From the NCBI GenBank assembly GCA_036924285.1, contig JAYKYS010000004.1, forward strand, positions 20,430,001-20,494,000: a DNA stretch of 64,000 nucleotides, read 5' to 3'. Within the stretch, counting starts at the first letter, position 1. The number at the start of each line of letters is the position of its first letter. The position numbers and the translations under genes were made by a program. The DNA comes from Asterella californica (Eukaryota > Streptophyta > Marchantiopsida > Marchantiales > Aytoniaceae). Shown here piece after piece: positions 26,316 to 38,714 of the stretch. The notes under the pieces are model-generated. The model saw nothing but the letters and a program-made list of their open reading frames with translations. It was not told where the DNA came from and did not search any database.

Positions 26316-27900
26316 AATATTCTTAGATATTAATTTTTATTAGATTTTACTAGATTTTTCTTTTAGTATATCTTATAGCTATATTATGACTACTGTATTA
26401 TTTCAATTTATTTGTTAACAAAAGTCTAAAATTTCAACTTAAAAGTCTAAAGTTTATTACGCAATGGTCTAAGTTAGCAATTCCATATGACTTGATATTA
26501 GTTGATCTGTCATCTTGACAATACTATCAACAATTGATGAAGAAACCGTATATTAGAGATGCACATGGATGTTTCCATCGAGCACCTCTAGATATGCCCA
26601 TAGACAATATCTGCAGTCTCTTGGCTGCAGCCGTAACATTCATCCGTTGATGACGTATATTTCAGAAAGGTTCTAGCTTTTACACTCCATAGTACACCAG
26701 TTGTAATCGATTACGTCCTTATAGAATAATCTAATACAAGAAATACAAGTGATTTCGTAATGTTCACAATGCAATAATTCAAAATATTGGCTGAATGAAG
26801 TTTAGTGATATTTTGGTGGTTATGCACGTTAAAGTCCGAGTGCTAATACTACAAGTGCTATCCAGAAGATCTTATTTTGCAGCTTTATTTTCAGAGAATT
26901 GAGAAATTTAACTCTTACGCAGAAAATTGTTTTGATGAATGTGCATGCAACATTACCTTCTGGTCAGAAAGAAGGAAGAAGACATGTAGAAAATTAAGAT
27001 GAAATTCACTTTCATTACAGTAGCTGATTACAATGCACTCCAGAGAAAAAGATAATGTTGTATGGCATGATAAATTTAAAATTAGAGAATCTTGAAAATA
27101 GAAGTGTAAATGATCAAAGACAAGACCGTGAACTTGAAAATGGATCAATTTGGACTTTTCAAAGTGATACTTGTTCGAGACAGAAATTCAAAGAAAGTTA
27201 AAATTACACTTCTTAAAATATAAATTCTATTGTATATCAAGGTGATATAAATTTGTTGAAGATAGAAATACAAAAGAAGTTAAATTTACACTTCTAAAAA
27301 TATAAACCTATTGCACCTAGATGCAAAAACATCAAAATAGGGTAATAAAACTATAACAATTGAAAGAAGCAATGCTCCACTTCCGAAATAAAGGAAGTGT
27401 CTTCTCATGAAATAATCAATGTATTTTCATTTTTATCTTCCATTTTGTTTATAGACTTTGGAGCAGGTTACACGATACCAAAACCTATACACACTATGCA
27501 CGATGCAAGGATACAATTTGGAGAGTCTCGACTTATAAAGTCTCAAAGTTTCTTTGCCATCTGTATAATAGAGATTACTCACAAGAACATTTTTTCCATC
27601 ATTGACTGTATCATAACTGGTGTTGGATGTCGAGCATGTTGAACAAAACAAATGATATTTATCATTGATTACATTATTATCAACATTGCATAGTATGAAA
27701 CTCGAGACATTAACCAGGGTATTGAAGAAATAAATAGCAGGCATATTCTTTGAATACCATTAGAGATATGAATCAACAAATGTCAAATCAAATTTCGGCT
27801 TTCCAGTATAGAGAAATATGCATGCAAAGTGAACGTATGAAAAAAAGAGAAAGAGACAAGCGGAACTTTTGGAAATCATAAATTCGCTCCCTTGATAAGC
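26316..27900. other. AT-rich region without a supported gene
   Basis: No gene seen. A diverged duplication of about 82 bp occurs (agaaattcaaagaaagttaa near 27180 and agaaatacaaaagaagttaa near 27263). Open frames at 27.4-27.75 kb on both strands overlap each other and show no family signal. Confidence 0.4.
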
Positions 27901-28380
27901 GGTCTGTGACTACGGTCGAAGAAGAGGAGGAGAGGTGCCACGCCTCTGTATTTGGAATTTGCAGACAAGCGAAGCTTTCTTGATGGGCAGTCTGTTCTTG
28001 AAGTTTTGTTCGAGCGTTAATTTGCTTTGTTCATAGACGCTCTACGGAGGAGGCATACACTAGTTTGAGATATCCGACGATTAACCTCTCTTCTGGAATG
28101 TCTTCTTCAAGATTAACCTAGTCTTCTATGGAGAGGTATCACTGCTCTCTATTTGGACTTTACAGAGTAGCAAAGCTTTGGAGATGGCTTTCTTAATGGG
28201 TGCTCTATTTCTGAGTCTCTTCTTCGGCAAGGCTCTATATTTCTCAAGTTCGCCATGGACTGTCAAAAAATGAGATCCTCGGAGTTCTATTGCTTCTGCT
28301 TCTTTGTGAGATCGGTTCATCTTGACACTATCTGTCATTTGTGGGACCACGTGAATTTGCGAGTCAGGAGTGATGAGCTA
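27901..28380 (-). other. Duplicated coding-like segment, unknown
   Basis: Minus-strand text at 28350-28126 ends RLRNRAPIKKAISKALLLCK then VQIESSDTSP. About 200 bp on, a related segment reads FKNRLPIKKASLVCKFQIQ then RRGTSPPLL. A short exon-like piece therefore appears twice in the same sense. No family recognised and no complete gene. Confidence 0.25.
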
Positions 28381-28559
28381 CGGTCTTTGTTACCATGATT
28401 CAATGGAGAGTTTTTTTTACCACACACAGTTATTCTCACGTTCTCTGCATTCTTTCCTAACACGGTCATCATTATCTTTGACTGAGGTACGTCATCTGGC
28501 GATCCTTCATATCTTTCCGTACTAGACCTCCCTGATGATGAAATGCTCTCATTCCTCGA

Positions 28560-29668
28560 GCCATGTCGGTAGATAACGAGGTTGTAGCGATCACTAAAGC
28601 ATAGCTAGATGAGGACAATTCAGATGGGCAGGAAGACGGCAATTTGAACCTTGAGAGTGTAGACGATCTAAGTCGCTCAGCGGAGTACAATTGCTTACAT
28701 GTTTCTGTCGGTGTTCCAAGATTTTCCTTTCTTTCTGAAAAGCATCCCATGATTAGTTTCAACGATGCCGCACTACAGTTGACGCGTACCTACATCTGCT
28801 TAGACCTGCAGTTTTCAGAAACCACTACAAGTTTCCTATTGAAATTTGATTGCATAAAAATATAAAAGATCTACCATCCATGTACCTTCCATAGTATCCC
28901 CATCGTCACCTTAGCCGGACCGTATTCTTTCTTCTCTTATTCGGCAGACGAGCTAATATTGCACTTACAGGATAGACATTTTTGCATGTTTAGTTATCCT
29001 ATCCATTTTTCGACGCGGGTCTCTCAGACGGCCTATCGCTCGCTCTATCTACATAGTTCCTTCTTTATCTTGCGCTTACCGTCGACTAGAACCAGCCGAG
29101 AACCGCTTCATCTACCGCCATCACACCCACCTTGACTGTAACTATGTCACTTCAGAGATAGATAAGGACGAGGAGATTGAGTCTGGAGGTATTAGTGATA
29201 GTGTGCAGGACAGAGAGTGATATTGATACTTCCTTCTTCCTGCTGCTTTCCACCTTCTTGCAAAGGTAATGTTTGTTTTGCATTTCTTGTAGAACAGGGT
29301 GGGAGTCTCTTGCATTTGCATTTCTAGGAAGTTATTTGTATTTATGCCAAGTCTTCAATAGAGGTGAAAAAACACATTGTACATGCTCTCAGTTGAGATC
29401 AAGAAAGTCCGATAGACGATGAGATTTGCGTGAAACAACAAAAACTGCACATCTTTGTGGATATGGTTGGTTATCACCTAAAGGATGAAAATCAAGAATA
29501 CCACCATACAGTCAAGAAGAACATTATTTAGAGTATGGAGGCAGACGATAAGGAGTTATTCATGCTGTTGGATGCTACCGACACTAAAAATCGTGTCGAA
29601 CTGACATGTATTAATGTTCTCCTAGAGCTTTACAATTCAACAGATATGGGAACTCACATCCACTTTTG
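28560..29668 (+). pseudogene. Unknown gene, decayed copy A
   Basis: Two blocks match copy B. Block 1 (about 28644-28830) has VGVPRFSFLSEKHPMISFND and LTRTYICLDLQ. Block 2 (about 29443-29655) has MVGYHLKDENQEYHHTVKK, an in-frame TAG, then LFMLLDATDTKNRVELTCIN. Copy B block 2 reads MVCYCLKDEKEQHHLASTK ... LFTLLGAANTKNRVELTFMN. At the end of block 2 the splice donor of copy B (caacag/gtacg) is caacag/atatg here, so the donor is lost. Internal stop plus donor loss make it a pseudogene. Family unknown. Confidence 0.5.
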
Positions 29669-30300
29669 AATACTTTCTCTCGCTGCTTGCGTCAAATATT
29701 TGTTTTGAGAAAATACAACGCGTCTTTGAGGTGAAAACTGTAAGTCAAAATCCATAAGAAATGCTCTAAATCCTTATGGATTTTATTTATCATATCGGAA
29801 TAAGTAACGCCAGAAGACATCAACAATATTTTCTGCCACTTTGACGATGTCTGCACTATAAGCATAGGTACTTTGAAGCTGCTCAGACGAGATAAAACAA
29901 GAAAATTGACAATGAGACTTGTCCGGAGTAATCCAAGCCGCATGAGACAAGGAATAGACAGTAAATCTAGAGGATTTATTATCTCTCGTCGATGCCTACA
30001 TGAGGTCCACAAGGTCAGATAGAGCCCGCCCAATAGAAATTGTATAAAACTTCTATACAATGAAACTTTCGGTTTTACTTCCAATACAGCGAGACACTTG
30101 CTGATAGCAACATATATCAAGACAATAATATGTGTAAAGTATATATGTGTGTAGACCGGCAGTGTTGTTAGATGCAACGAGAGTGAGATCCGTGCACATC
30201 GTCCGGGGTTGTGGTGGACAAACTTGTTACCAAGGGAGGTGCTCAAGCACACACGATGTGATGAGACGGTCAGCGCATCTCACAATTGATGATATCTTGG
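29669..30300. other. Region without a supported gene
   Basis: A long minus-strand open frame (30252-29692) is present but reads as composition-driven (many Leu/Ser/His, no motif) and has no homologue in the window. It may be antisense to the worn 5' end of the following retroelement. Confidence 0.35.
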
Positions 30301-31199
30301 ATGCAGGACGATGTCTCAAGTAATGAGAGTTGTCGATAGATCATCCATGGCAGTGGTGAACCTAGTAGACGACCTAAGGCAACCGTTGCCCATGTTGGTG
30401 AGCTTTCTAACGTCACATGCTTACAAAGATGGAGGACCTAGGTTTGTGTGAGATGCTCGGTTATAGCAGTTGGTGGAGCTCAATGTTGATGAGAAAATGA
30501 GCGAGTGATGGGTTTTCCTACGGGTACGATGGTAGTAGTTTCAATGTCAGAGGTTTCACGTTGTCAAGTATTGGATCAAGCAATGGACTTGAATTGCTTG
30601 ATGTGGATTGTTAGTCTTGGATTGACTGAGCAGCGTCGGATGCGATCGACGAGTATTATTACTTGGACACTTCTGAGCTCTTTGTCTACCAGATCGGTGG
30701 AGACAAAGACTGGGGGTGAGACTTATGGAGTTTGTCATCCTTGGACATCATGGGATGTAGTAGGAGAGAGTGTGGAGCTTGCAGCTAGGACTGTAGGAGC
30801 TTTTCGCATAATGGAGGTGGAGGTTGTTGGTGGTGAGCATAAGAAAATTGCTCCAGAGGCTGCAAGATAGCAGTCAACGACTTCGTCTTGTACCTCTAGA
30901 ATGATGACAGAGAATACGTGAGAGCCGAAGATTGGACCCAAGCTTATAAGACATGAGAGACGAAGAGTTTAGAGATTCTTGAAGAGCTACAGGAATTGTT
31001 TTACCTTTAGTATGAAGGATTTGTGTATCTTGAAGAGACCAGGTATACGAATCGACTTGACTAGTGACACGCCAATCTACCGACTTACAAGTACAGTGAT
31101 ATGAAGAGAGCATTGATCCAGAGTAGAACTCAAGACTTGTTGGAGGTTAGGTTGGTAGAGATGTCGTATGGAGAGTATGCCTCCGCCACAATTACGTCA

Positions 31200-32345
31200 G
31201 CAAAGAAATATATGTATGACAACTACACGGATAAGCAGATGTGTGGAGACTGTCGTCTTATCAATCGGCAGACGAAGTCTGATAAGTATGCCATGCTGAC
31301 CTGAGGAGATCTTTGATGTAGTGGGGCATGTGAAAGTCTTCAATACTTTGTACCTTCGAGCAAGATATCATCAGTTGCCGGTGAGAGAAGAAGATAAGTC
31401 CAAGACAACATTATGAGGAATTGACTCTCACGGCAAGGATTGTTTATATCAGTGAGTTCTTATCATTTGGATTGAAGAACGCCCCTGCTGAGTTCCAAAA
31501 AGTGATGGACAAGATCTTAGCAAGATTGGATTTTATCAGATGTTATATTGACGACATCTTAGTCTATAGTGCTACAGTGGAGGAGCTACGAGAGACACTT
31601 ACAAGATGCGTTCGAGCGGTTGAGAGCTCATGGGTTGAAATTACACCCGAGAAGTGTAAGTTCTTCAAAGAGTTGGTAGAGTATCTGAGCCACACCATCT
31701 ACCTAGGTGGATTGGGTGTTCAACAGACGAAGGTTGAGACTATTGCACGTATCTCACGCCGAACAAATGTGAGTCATATTTTTTGGTTTGGTGAACTTCT
31801 ACCGTCGATACGTGAAAGCATTTAGTGCAATATCGATCATTGACCAAGCTGATGAAGGTGGACCAGGAGTGGCAGTAGGGAGATGAGCAAGAGGGAGCTT
31901 TTATAGAGCTCAAGGTTGACATCGGCTCTCATCTTGAGGAGATCCGTTAGGAGGTGTTCCTTCCAACTACACACTGATTGGAGTATGATGGGACTTGGAG
32001 TAGTGCTGACTCAACATGATGATGAGAAAAAGGAGTTTGTGATGAAATATGTCAGTCGTTCTAACAATTCGACGGAGGCAAGATACAATCATACGAGGGG
32101 AGTGTTTAGCTGCAGTGTGGACTGTTGCACACTTCTGATGTTATTTGTTTGAGAACCTCTTTACTCTCATCACTGATCACCAGCCGCTCAAGTGGTTGAT
32201 AGAGTCCGACAAGCTTACAAAGAAGTTTGCACGATGGGCTCTTATCTTACAAGAGTATGACTTCCAGGTAGTGCATAGACTTGGAGTCACAAACCTAGAT
32301 GTCGATGGATTGAGTCGCAACTCATGCACGAGTCAGCAGGACTAA
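31200..32345 (+). pseudogene. Reverse transcriptase and RNase H remnants
   Basis: RT pieces: CGDCRLINRQTKSDKYAML at about 31245-31302, LRARYHQLPVREEDKSKTT at about 31352-31410, SFGLKNAPAEFQKVMDKIL and RCYIDDILVYSATVEEL (catalytic Asp-Asp) in 31421-31825. RNase H pieces: FQLHTDWSMMGLGVVLTQHD at about 31946-32010, and ITDHQPLKWLIESDKLTKKF at about 32172-32230. At least four frame changes. Confidence 0.85.
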
Positions 32346-32639
32346 ACTGGAGCTCGATGGCATAATGAGATTGATGAGGAGATAGCGCCAAGGTGGCATG
32401 CATCTGCCTTTCTTTGTACGTTGGTATGAACTCTAGTAGGTGAGTCTTCAGATCTTGAGGGTGGAGATGGTGTTCGGATCAGCGAGATATTCACGACGAA
32501 GTGATCGTAATGGAGTATCTACGTACGGATGTGGTGATAAGCACAATAAGTGTCAAGGAGCGAGATCGTGTTCTTCAACGAGCGAAGAGATTTTGACGAG
32601 AAGGACGACATGTACTTCGAGTGTGAGATGATGAGAGAG

Positions 32640-33235
32640 TACGAATAGTGCCACATCCATTTCAGAGAGCACAGTTAGTACGACATGCTCATGAGGAATG
32701 AGACAATTTGGAATGGAACGTACACATAGTTTACTTCAAGAAGAGTATTGGTGGCGTGGTATGGACATCGATGTGCAACAGTTTATCGCATGATGTGTGA
32801 TTTGTAATCGAGTACGAGCATCGTTTAATGCTCTTATTTCACAGTTACACCTTTTGTCGATTATGGGATTGGATTACCGTTGGAGCTTGGATTTTGCAAG
32901 ACTGTATGTCACCACCGGTATGTGTTGGTGATGGTAGAGTACTTCTCCAAGTGGATTGAGTTGGTGGTATTATCGAACAAGATGAGTGAAAGGACAGCGT
33001 ATGCGTTCTTAGATCGAGTGTTGAGTCATTTTGGAGCACCAGCTAAAGTGCTGAAGGATCAAAGTACAGAGTTTCTTGGTGAGTTTCAAGCCTTGTGTGA
33101 TCAAGCACTGATTGATCATCGGACTATATCTCGAGATCATTCTGAGACAGATGGTTTGACGGAGAGAGTTGTTCAAACGGTGAAGAGAGGATTGCGTAAG
33201 TATGGCTTGCAAAAGGACCACTTGGGAGACTAAGA
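32640..33235 (+). pseudogene. Integrase remnant
   Basis: Zinc-binding region with EEYWWRGMDIDVQQFIA, a stop, then CVICNRVRASFNA (the Cys pair). Core: YVLVMVEYFSKWIELVVL, HFGAPAKVLKDQSTEFLGEF (second Asp) and HSETDGLTERVVQTVKRGL (Glu). The first Asp lies in RWSLDFA at about 32879, in a neighbouring frame. Confidence 0.85.
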
Positions 33236-33499
33236 TGTGCAGTTATCATGGTTGGCTATGGATTACCGATTTAGTCGGCAAGCGTCTTTGGCTTCCTTCT
33301 CATAGTAGTTTTTATTGTATGGTCGAGATCTAGATCTATCTTCGGTCATTCGTCATGATTCTGCTGAAGTGCTGAACCTTGATGACTCGGATATGTGAGT
33401 GAGAGCATGTTCTCAATGAGCTGAAACATTTCAGAGAGTTATGCCTATGACTTTTGAGAACCTAGCGATTGCTCAGTATAGAGACACGTTGAGATATGT

Positions 33500-33910
33500 G
33501 ACTATTCGAGGAGGAAGTTATCGACCATCGATTCATAAATTTCATCATTGTGATTATATCTGTCCATAGCATACTGCACCGACGACGTTGGATATGACAG
33601 TAAGACGCACTATTTTATGAGTGCATGAGGTGTTACCTTCTGGAGTATTCATATTAGAAGGCCGTGATGGTGTTGTTTGGAAGGACCATGTGCGTAATTG
33701 CACGTCATGTCATCTTCCCAACATCGATGGTAGCGTTGACCCAAGCTTAGTAGTTGTACGCATGGGCTTGAAGTGTATGTTGTGTGGGTCTGTTGATGGA
33801 GCAGCCAGTATGTTGATATGTGATGGTTGTTCGAGAGGTTGACACATGTCGTGTTTGACTCCACCTCTCAATGTCATTCTTATTGGACATGCCTTCGATG
33901 TATATAGCAG
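33500..33910 (+). pseudogene. Integrase tail with PHD finger
   Basis: Leads in with GSYRPSIHKFHHCDYICP and VLPSGVFILEGRDGVVWKDH, then a Cys4-His-Cys3 PHD finger: CMLC (33774-33785), MLICDGCSRG, a TGA at 33840-33842 exactly where PHD fingers have Trp, HMSCLTPPL, and after one frame change WTCLRC (final Cys pair, about 33880). PHD fingers read histone tails, so this would play the targeting role that the chromodomain plays in chromoviruses. Confidence 0.75.
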
Positions 33911-34057
33911 GGATAGTCGATTAGATCTTTGCGTGGTATGGATTCCAAACATACGACTAACGATGGCATGATGTAGCACTCGGCCTCCTGATCCTTGCAT
34001 CCATGAAAGTGTATATCACGTAGTTGGGATATGGGCCTATCTCGAGTTAGAGAGACG

Positions 34058-34575
34058 ATTGTGATACACTTGTGTATGTGTATGTGTATGACATTGTCCA
34101 TGTCTTATGTGTATGTGTGATGTATCTTTGACAATGATGTATGTTCTGTAGAGATGTGTATGCGCATGACAGTTGTCACGTCAGTTTAGCACCTCGGCTA
34201 GTTTGATCGAGTGCGGAGTGGTTAATCTCGATAGGGCCGTTAATACCGTTAGGACGAGTTTTTGGGATAGCCCACTAGGGGTATACTTCGCAAGTAGTGC
34301 TAAGAGGCTTTAGTTCTTCGAGTTGAGTCTTCAAGCTCTTGGCTATGGTGGATAGTCTTGGTGAGCGCAATCTAGATTCTAAATGCACACCGTGGATTTG
34401 ACTCGACTTTAGTGTTTGTTTAGTGTCGGTTGGCATGATGGAGTGAGTACGTACAATTTATTATTGTGATACACTTGTGTATGTGTATGTATATGACTCG
34501 TCCATGTGTTATGTGTATGTGTGGTGTATCTTTGACAGCAATGTATGTTGTGTGACTATGTGTATGCGCACGATA
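34058..34575. repeat. Direct repeat of about 115 bp and (GTGTAT)n-rich DNA
   Basis: The stretch starting ttgtgatacacttgtgtatg at about 34058 and ending near tgtgtatgcgca recurs from about 34463 to 34572 with modest divergence, about 400 bp apart. This could be a worn terminal repeat of a short element or a local duplication. Confidence 0.6.
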
Positions 34576-34577
34576 AA

Positions 34578-34697
34578 CTATTCATCAAAGTAGACAACGA
34601 ACCATTGTCCAAAGTGATCGTGATGGATGTAGTGAATCTTGATATGAAATGGATTCTGAAATGAAAGATCCAGAACTCGGATCAATCCTCTATCCAT
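34578..34697 (-). CDS. Diverged, truncated leader ORF A
   Basis: ATG at 34697, 39 codons, TAG at 34578-34580. MDRGLIRVLDLSFQNPFHIK and HYIHHDHFGQWFVVYF align with the 47600 copy (LFPNPFYIKLHCIHRDHF, QWLVAYFG). It lacks the second half and ORF B. Confidence 0.5.
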   Translation of the reverse strand: MDRGLIRVLDLSFQNPFHIKIHYIHHDHFGQWFVVYFDE

Positions 34698-34989
34698 AAA
34701 TAAAACTCTCGCAGCTCCTCACCCTCGTGACGCAAGAAAGAATACCTCCACGAACCCTCGACCTTCTATCTTATACCCAGATTTGATGACAAGAGCCACT
34801 CACGCGAATGTCTCCGGATCATTGAGCTGACACGTCTCATTATTGTGCGTTCTCACATCCTAGATAACTGTGAACGTAAAACCTATTATGCCGTCAAGCG
34901 AGTTCCACGAGAAGGATCGTGAAATACAGAAATCAACACAATACGAGTTCTCCGCTAAATTCACAGATGAGTCTTGTCACAACACGACA
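34578..34989 (-). repeat. LTR fragment of the 38.7-49.7 kb element family
   Basis: On the minus strand it starts TGTCGTGTTGTG at 34989 and runs collinear with the first part of the long repeat at 38884 onward: ttctgtatttc near 34930, a TATA-like tataag near 34770, the leader, then a diverged ORF A. The shared left border with a TG start supports 38884 and 47287 as true LTR starts. It ends inside ORF A. Confidence 0.65.
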
Positions 34990-36440
34990 TCGTCTACTTT
35001 CTTGGTGTTCTCACTATTCTCATAAGTAGTGGATCTTGGAGCTTAGAGATTGCTCAGTGCTGTTGAGGATATGCATCGCAACTTCACAAGTTGCTTCTCT
35101 TCTTTTTTCGTTCTATAATGACTTATGTTACACATATGAAGTTTATCTATTAGTAAGGTGTTTAGTTATAACTAAGTGTAAAGAATGTTTATTTGTTGAC
35201 CAAGTACTTTAAGGAGATATCAAGTTAGTCATGACTAGCTAAAATTAATTATGGTTAAACTTAGTCGTATTTTTGGACAGAATTCAGATATTTCCTAAAG
35301 AGTGAGCACTACATCTTGTCATCTTGTCTAAAAGGTAAAAAGGAGGTGGAGAGTATTCATTATCTCTTTTTTGACTTGATATTAGCGATGAGATCAAAGT
35401 TGTGGACTTTGTGGGCATTAAAAACAAGAAGAGATTCCACATGTCTTCTTTTTAGTGGGTCTTAGTGTAGAGGGGGTGGAAATTAGAGATTCTTTGAGAA
35501 TATTTCAAAATCCTCTAGAAGTTGTTGACTTTGAAGAAATAAGCCCATGTGAAAAAATAAGAAGCTCATGTGATTAATGCTTTTATCTTAAGTAATATCT
35601 TAGTAAAACTTGATAAAAATAGTTACGACTGAGTTACCAGAGGGTACCAAAGTAAAAACCTAGAATGTATAAATAGAGGAGTAGAGAAGAGCTCCTCATC
35701 CTTGCTTTCACATCGTCGTAATGACAACTTGAGCAATATAGCATGTGAGAACTTGACAGACGTCATTAGAATGAAAAATTTTAGTTAATGAGTTTATGAG
35801 TGTGTCATTGATTGAACTTAGCATTTTTCTCTTCATGTTCATGATGTGCTTCTATCAAAACCATTAGAGGTGACCCTTGAGTGAGAGACAGGTCTGACAT
35901 GTTGCAGATTCATCAATGACTATCGTGGAGATTGAGAGATTAAGGGGTAGTTGATCGATAGAACCGCGGAGGGTTTACAGTTTATCACTACTAGACCGAT
36001 GTATTTGTTGCCAAACCACATTTGTTTGTTTTTTGTGTTTTGTGTTCTTGGCTAATTGGTCATTATGGTGGATGTTTTGTGGTTTACGAATTGAGACCTT
36101 AGCCATAACTAATGCTTTCCAAGAAGCGAAATTATCAAGGAGTGCTGACCTTTTACGTCATGCGTTTCATGTTTATTCTATTCGCCGCATGATTTGTCTA
36201 ACCAAGCATTTGCTCTTTCGTCGGCATGGATCTTGTTCTAGAGTTAAATTCCACAAGAGGCTTCTCTTGTCTTTGCTCTGTATCGTGCGGGTTCGACTCT
36301 TCCTACTGTTGCAGCGGGTGTCTTGGACAATATGTGCTTCTATTTTCAAGCTCGATGGTGACTACTCGCTTGCAAGCACTCTTTTTCCTTCTCATTCCTA
36401 AGCGTAACTCCCAAGATTATTCCTGAGAACTCTCCAGAAA
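34990..36440. other. Region without a gene; possible worn LTR or promoter
   Basis: AT-rich. A good TATA box (tataaata, 35668-35675) followed by gaggagtagagaagagctc at LTR-promoter-like spacing suggests the remains of an LTR between about 35.1 and 35.9 kb, but no partner repeat was found. The open frames at 36.0-36.4 kb show no motif. Confidence 0.35.
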
Positions 36441-36445
36441 CAGAA

Positions 36446-36676
36446 GTGTCCATTGACATTCTCTTTTCATCCAATGATTCCATAGATCCTTCCATTCTAC
36501 ATGCACCTTTATACAATATTTTATATTGCTCTCATGAGTCTCCTAGATTCTCTTTTCTCAATTTGCAAAATTTAATGATAGGTTTTGATGAGGATTCTCT
36601 TGTGCTGATCCGATCTTACATATATCTTGATCTCGACTTGTGGTGCCCACAATTTACAAGATTCATGAATTTTTGA
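36446..36676 (+). pseudogene. Unknown gene, copy B, 5' block
   Basis: Open frame with HESPRFSFLNLQNLMIGFDE and LVLIRSYIYLDLD, matching copy A block 1 (VPRFSFL...MISFND...TRTYICLDL). It is followed after about 40 bp by the GAAGAC-rich inserted block. Its matching 3' block is found at 51053, some 14 kb away. Confidence 0.45.
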
Positions 36677-36719
36677 AATTTTTAAGGTTAATAACTTGGT
36701 TGTATAACTGAAGAAGCTT

Positions 36720-38714
36720 TGTTACTTAAGATTACGGCTTCCTTAGAAGAAAGATGATCTTACGCTCCGTTTCGCAACAAGAAGTTGACTTCTTCGGAAG
36801 ACGGCCTTCTTCTGGGAAGTGTCTTCTCAGTTGTATCGTTCGAAGACAGAAGACGGTAGAAGATGGAAGACACGTAGCTTCCGGAAGATAGCGACCGTAG
36901 AAGCCTAACCGCGTATTCTCCAATAAAGGAGTAGGTGTACCTACTAGGTAGCACCAATGTAGTAGGTAGGTCAGGAAGATCGGGTAGGTCGAGAAACTCT
37001 AAACTACACGAGAAGATACGAAGGAAGTGCATTAGCGCAGGAACACTACCGCTTCCGCATCGAGGTCGTTTGTGCCTAGAAGATCAAATTGAGAGGTGAT
37101 CGAATTGAGTGAGGGCCAGTAGAGTGAAATCGAGTAGAGCAAGGATCGATTCACAACTAGAGAGAAAGCGAGGACGAAGTACTGAGAGTAGGAAGCACCA
37201 TCGAGCTGAAGCAGACATTGAAGGACGACTGAGAAGAATCAGAGGTGGAGTCTTGTTCAATTGAGGAGTGACAAGACATTGACGGCAGCAGCAGCTCTGT
37301 GGAGTCGCATTGGAGTTGGAGTCAGAGCCGGAAGCACGCAGAAGACTGAAGCCACTACGGAAACGGACAGAAGACTGTTTGAGGTTCTTCTCATATTCTC
37401 TTCCCTTCCTATCGCTTCTCGCCTCTTATTCAGTATCCTCCTCGCTTCCCCGGTTGTTTGCAAGTAAATCAATCGATCGTTTTCTCACCCCGCATTTTCC
37501 TTCTATGAAATTGGGCACGGAAGCGCTGCCCAATTTTTGACAGTCATCTTCTAGCCTCTTCCCGAGCTATAATCGAGCTTCCCTATCCATCATTCTCAAA
37601 TTCGATCCCGCAGCTATCAATTTCCCTACCCTACCGCACCTCTACTCCTGAATCCCTGAATAAAAGACGCTTCGGAAGACCTGAACATCTTCGGAAGACG
37701 CTTCTGAATCCTGAACATCTTCGAAAGACCATTCTCGATGTCTGAAGTCTTCGGAAGACGACTGGGTACAATTCGTATCGAGAGTGGATTGGATTTGCTT
37801 TTGTGTCGAGAGAGATTTGGTACGAATCTTGAGTGACTTGGTGAGTTGTTTATTGTTTCGAGAAGCTGAAAGTTGGGATCCAGGCCTACGCCTCTCGATC
37901 TTCCAAGCTTCTCAAATCCACATCTTCCTAGAGAGACTAGAAGACTGGAAAGGCTGGCAGAATGCGCGAGAAGACGTGAGGGTCCATTACAGTCTCTTCT
38001 GTCCGACCATAGCAGCCTATCCCTTCTTCTTCCCGAACTTAGAAGAGAGTTGTGAGAAGTCTTGCTGACAGAATCTAAAGAGAATGGTCGAGGGTCATGT
38101 CTTCCCGTCATGCAGCAAGTTTCTTCTGAGTGTGTATGAGAGGTGAGAAGTCGGAAGAACAGAGTGCGAATATCTGGTGTCTGTTGTGAGGTTAGATTAC
38201 GTGTAGGAAGCAGAAGAAAGATGAGACCAGTGAAAGGAAGCTTAGCTTCGGGAAGTCTTCCGAGAACGTTATGGAATCAGAAGCTGTCCCGGAAGTCTTC
38301 CCAGAGGTCACTGTCATCGCAGGAGCCCGCAACCATCTTCTGAACTTTTCATACACTCTACTTCTCGCATATCTTGTATCTTCTGTTAGGGAGTAGGATG
38401 TAATGCAAGATGAGTTGTCTTCTTAGGAATCCATGCGAGGCCTTGCTTAGTTAGGATTGTTTAGATATAGCTCGGAAGACGAGAGCTACTTAGGAAGCAC
38501 GGTTAGAATCCCGGAAGACGGAGTAGCTGTCTTCTAGAAGACTAGATTCGTCTTCTGAGAGTGGAAGCTAGACTGTGAGAACTTGGGAAGGACTGAGCCT
38601 TCGGCTCACAGTAAGTACATGTGGCTTAGTGCAACAGAGTTCAAATATGTCGATGCATCTTGGAGGGTTGGTGTTACCGGCAGCAGAGTTGGCCGAGGCC
38701 AAACCCTTCATCAA
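36720..38714. mobile_element. Left half of an inserted block rich in GAAGAC/GTCTTC
   Basis: Dozens of ggaagac, tcttcgg and cttccggaag words on both strands over 2 kb, with no coherent coding frame. The same word use resumes at 49698-51050 beyond the gypsy element, so the two halves are taken as one insertion later invaded by that element. It may be a non-autonomous LTR-type element or satellite-like unit; its termini are not resolved. Confidence 0.4.

Larger units (their letters stand above)
30300..33910 (+). mobile_element. Degenerate Ty3/gypsy element with C-terminal PHD finger
   Basis: Plus-strand pol remnants in the Ty3/gypsy order RT, RNase H, integrase, then a PHD zinc finger. Many frameshifts and stops are present. 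No LTRs were found, so both ends are approximate; a worn gag-like stretch may occupy 30.3-31.1 kb. It is older than the other elements in the window by its decay. Confidence 0.8.

Noticed and set aside
29692..30252. 186-codon minus-strand frame
   Set aside because: No motif or homologue in the window; composition fits antisense or chance.
36033..36426. Open frames of 66-122 codons
   Set aside because: Two overlapping frames of hydrophobic/basic text without motifs, start context or homologue.
37626..38111. 161-codon minus-strand frame in the GAAGAC-rich block
   Set aside because: An artefact of the repeated word, which encodes Arg/Ser/Leu/Phe in all frames and rarely stops.
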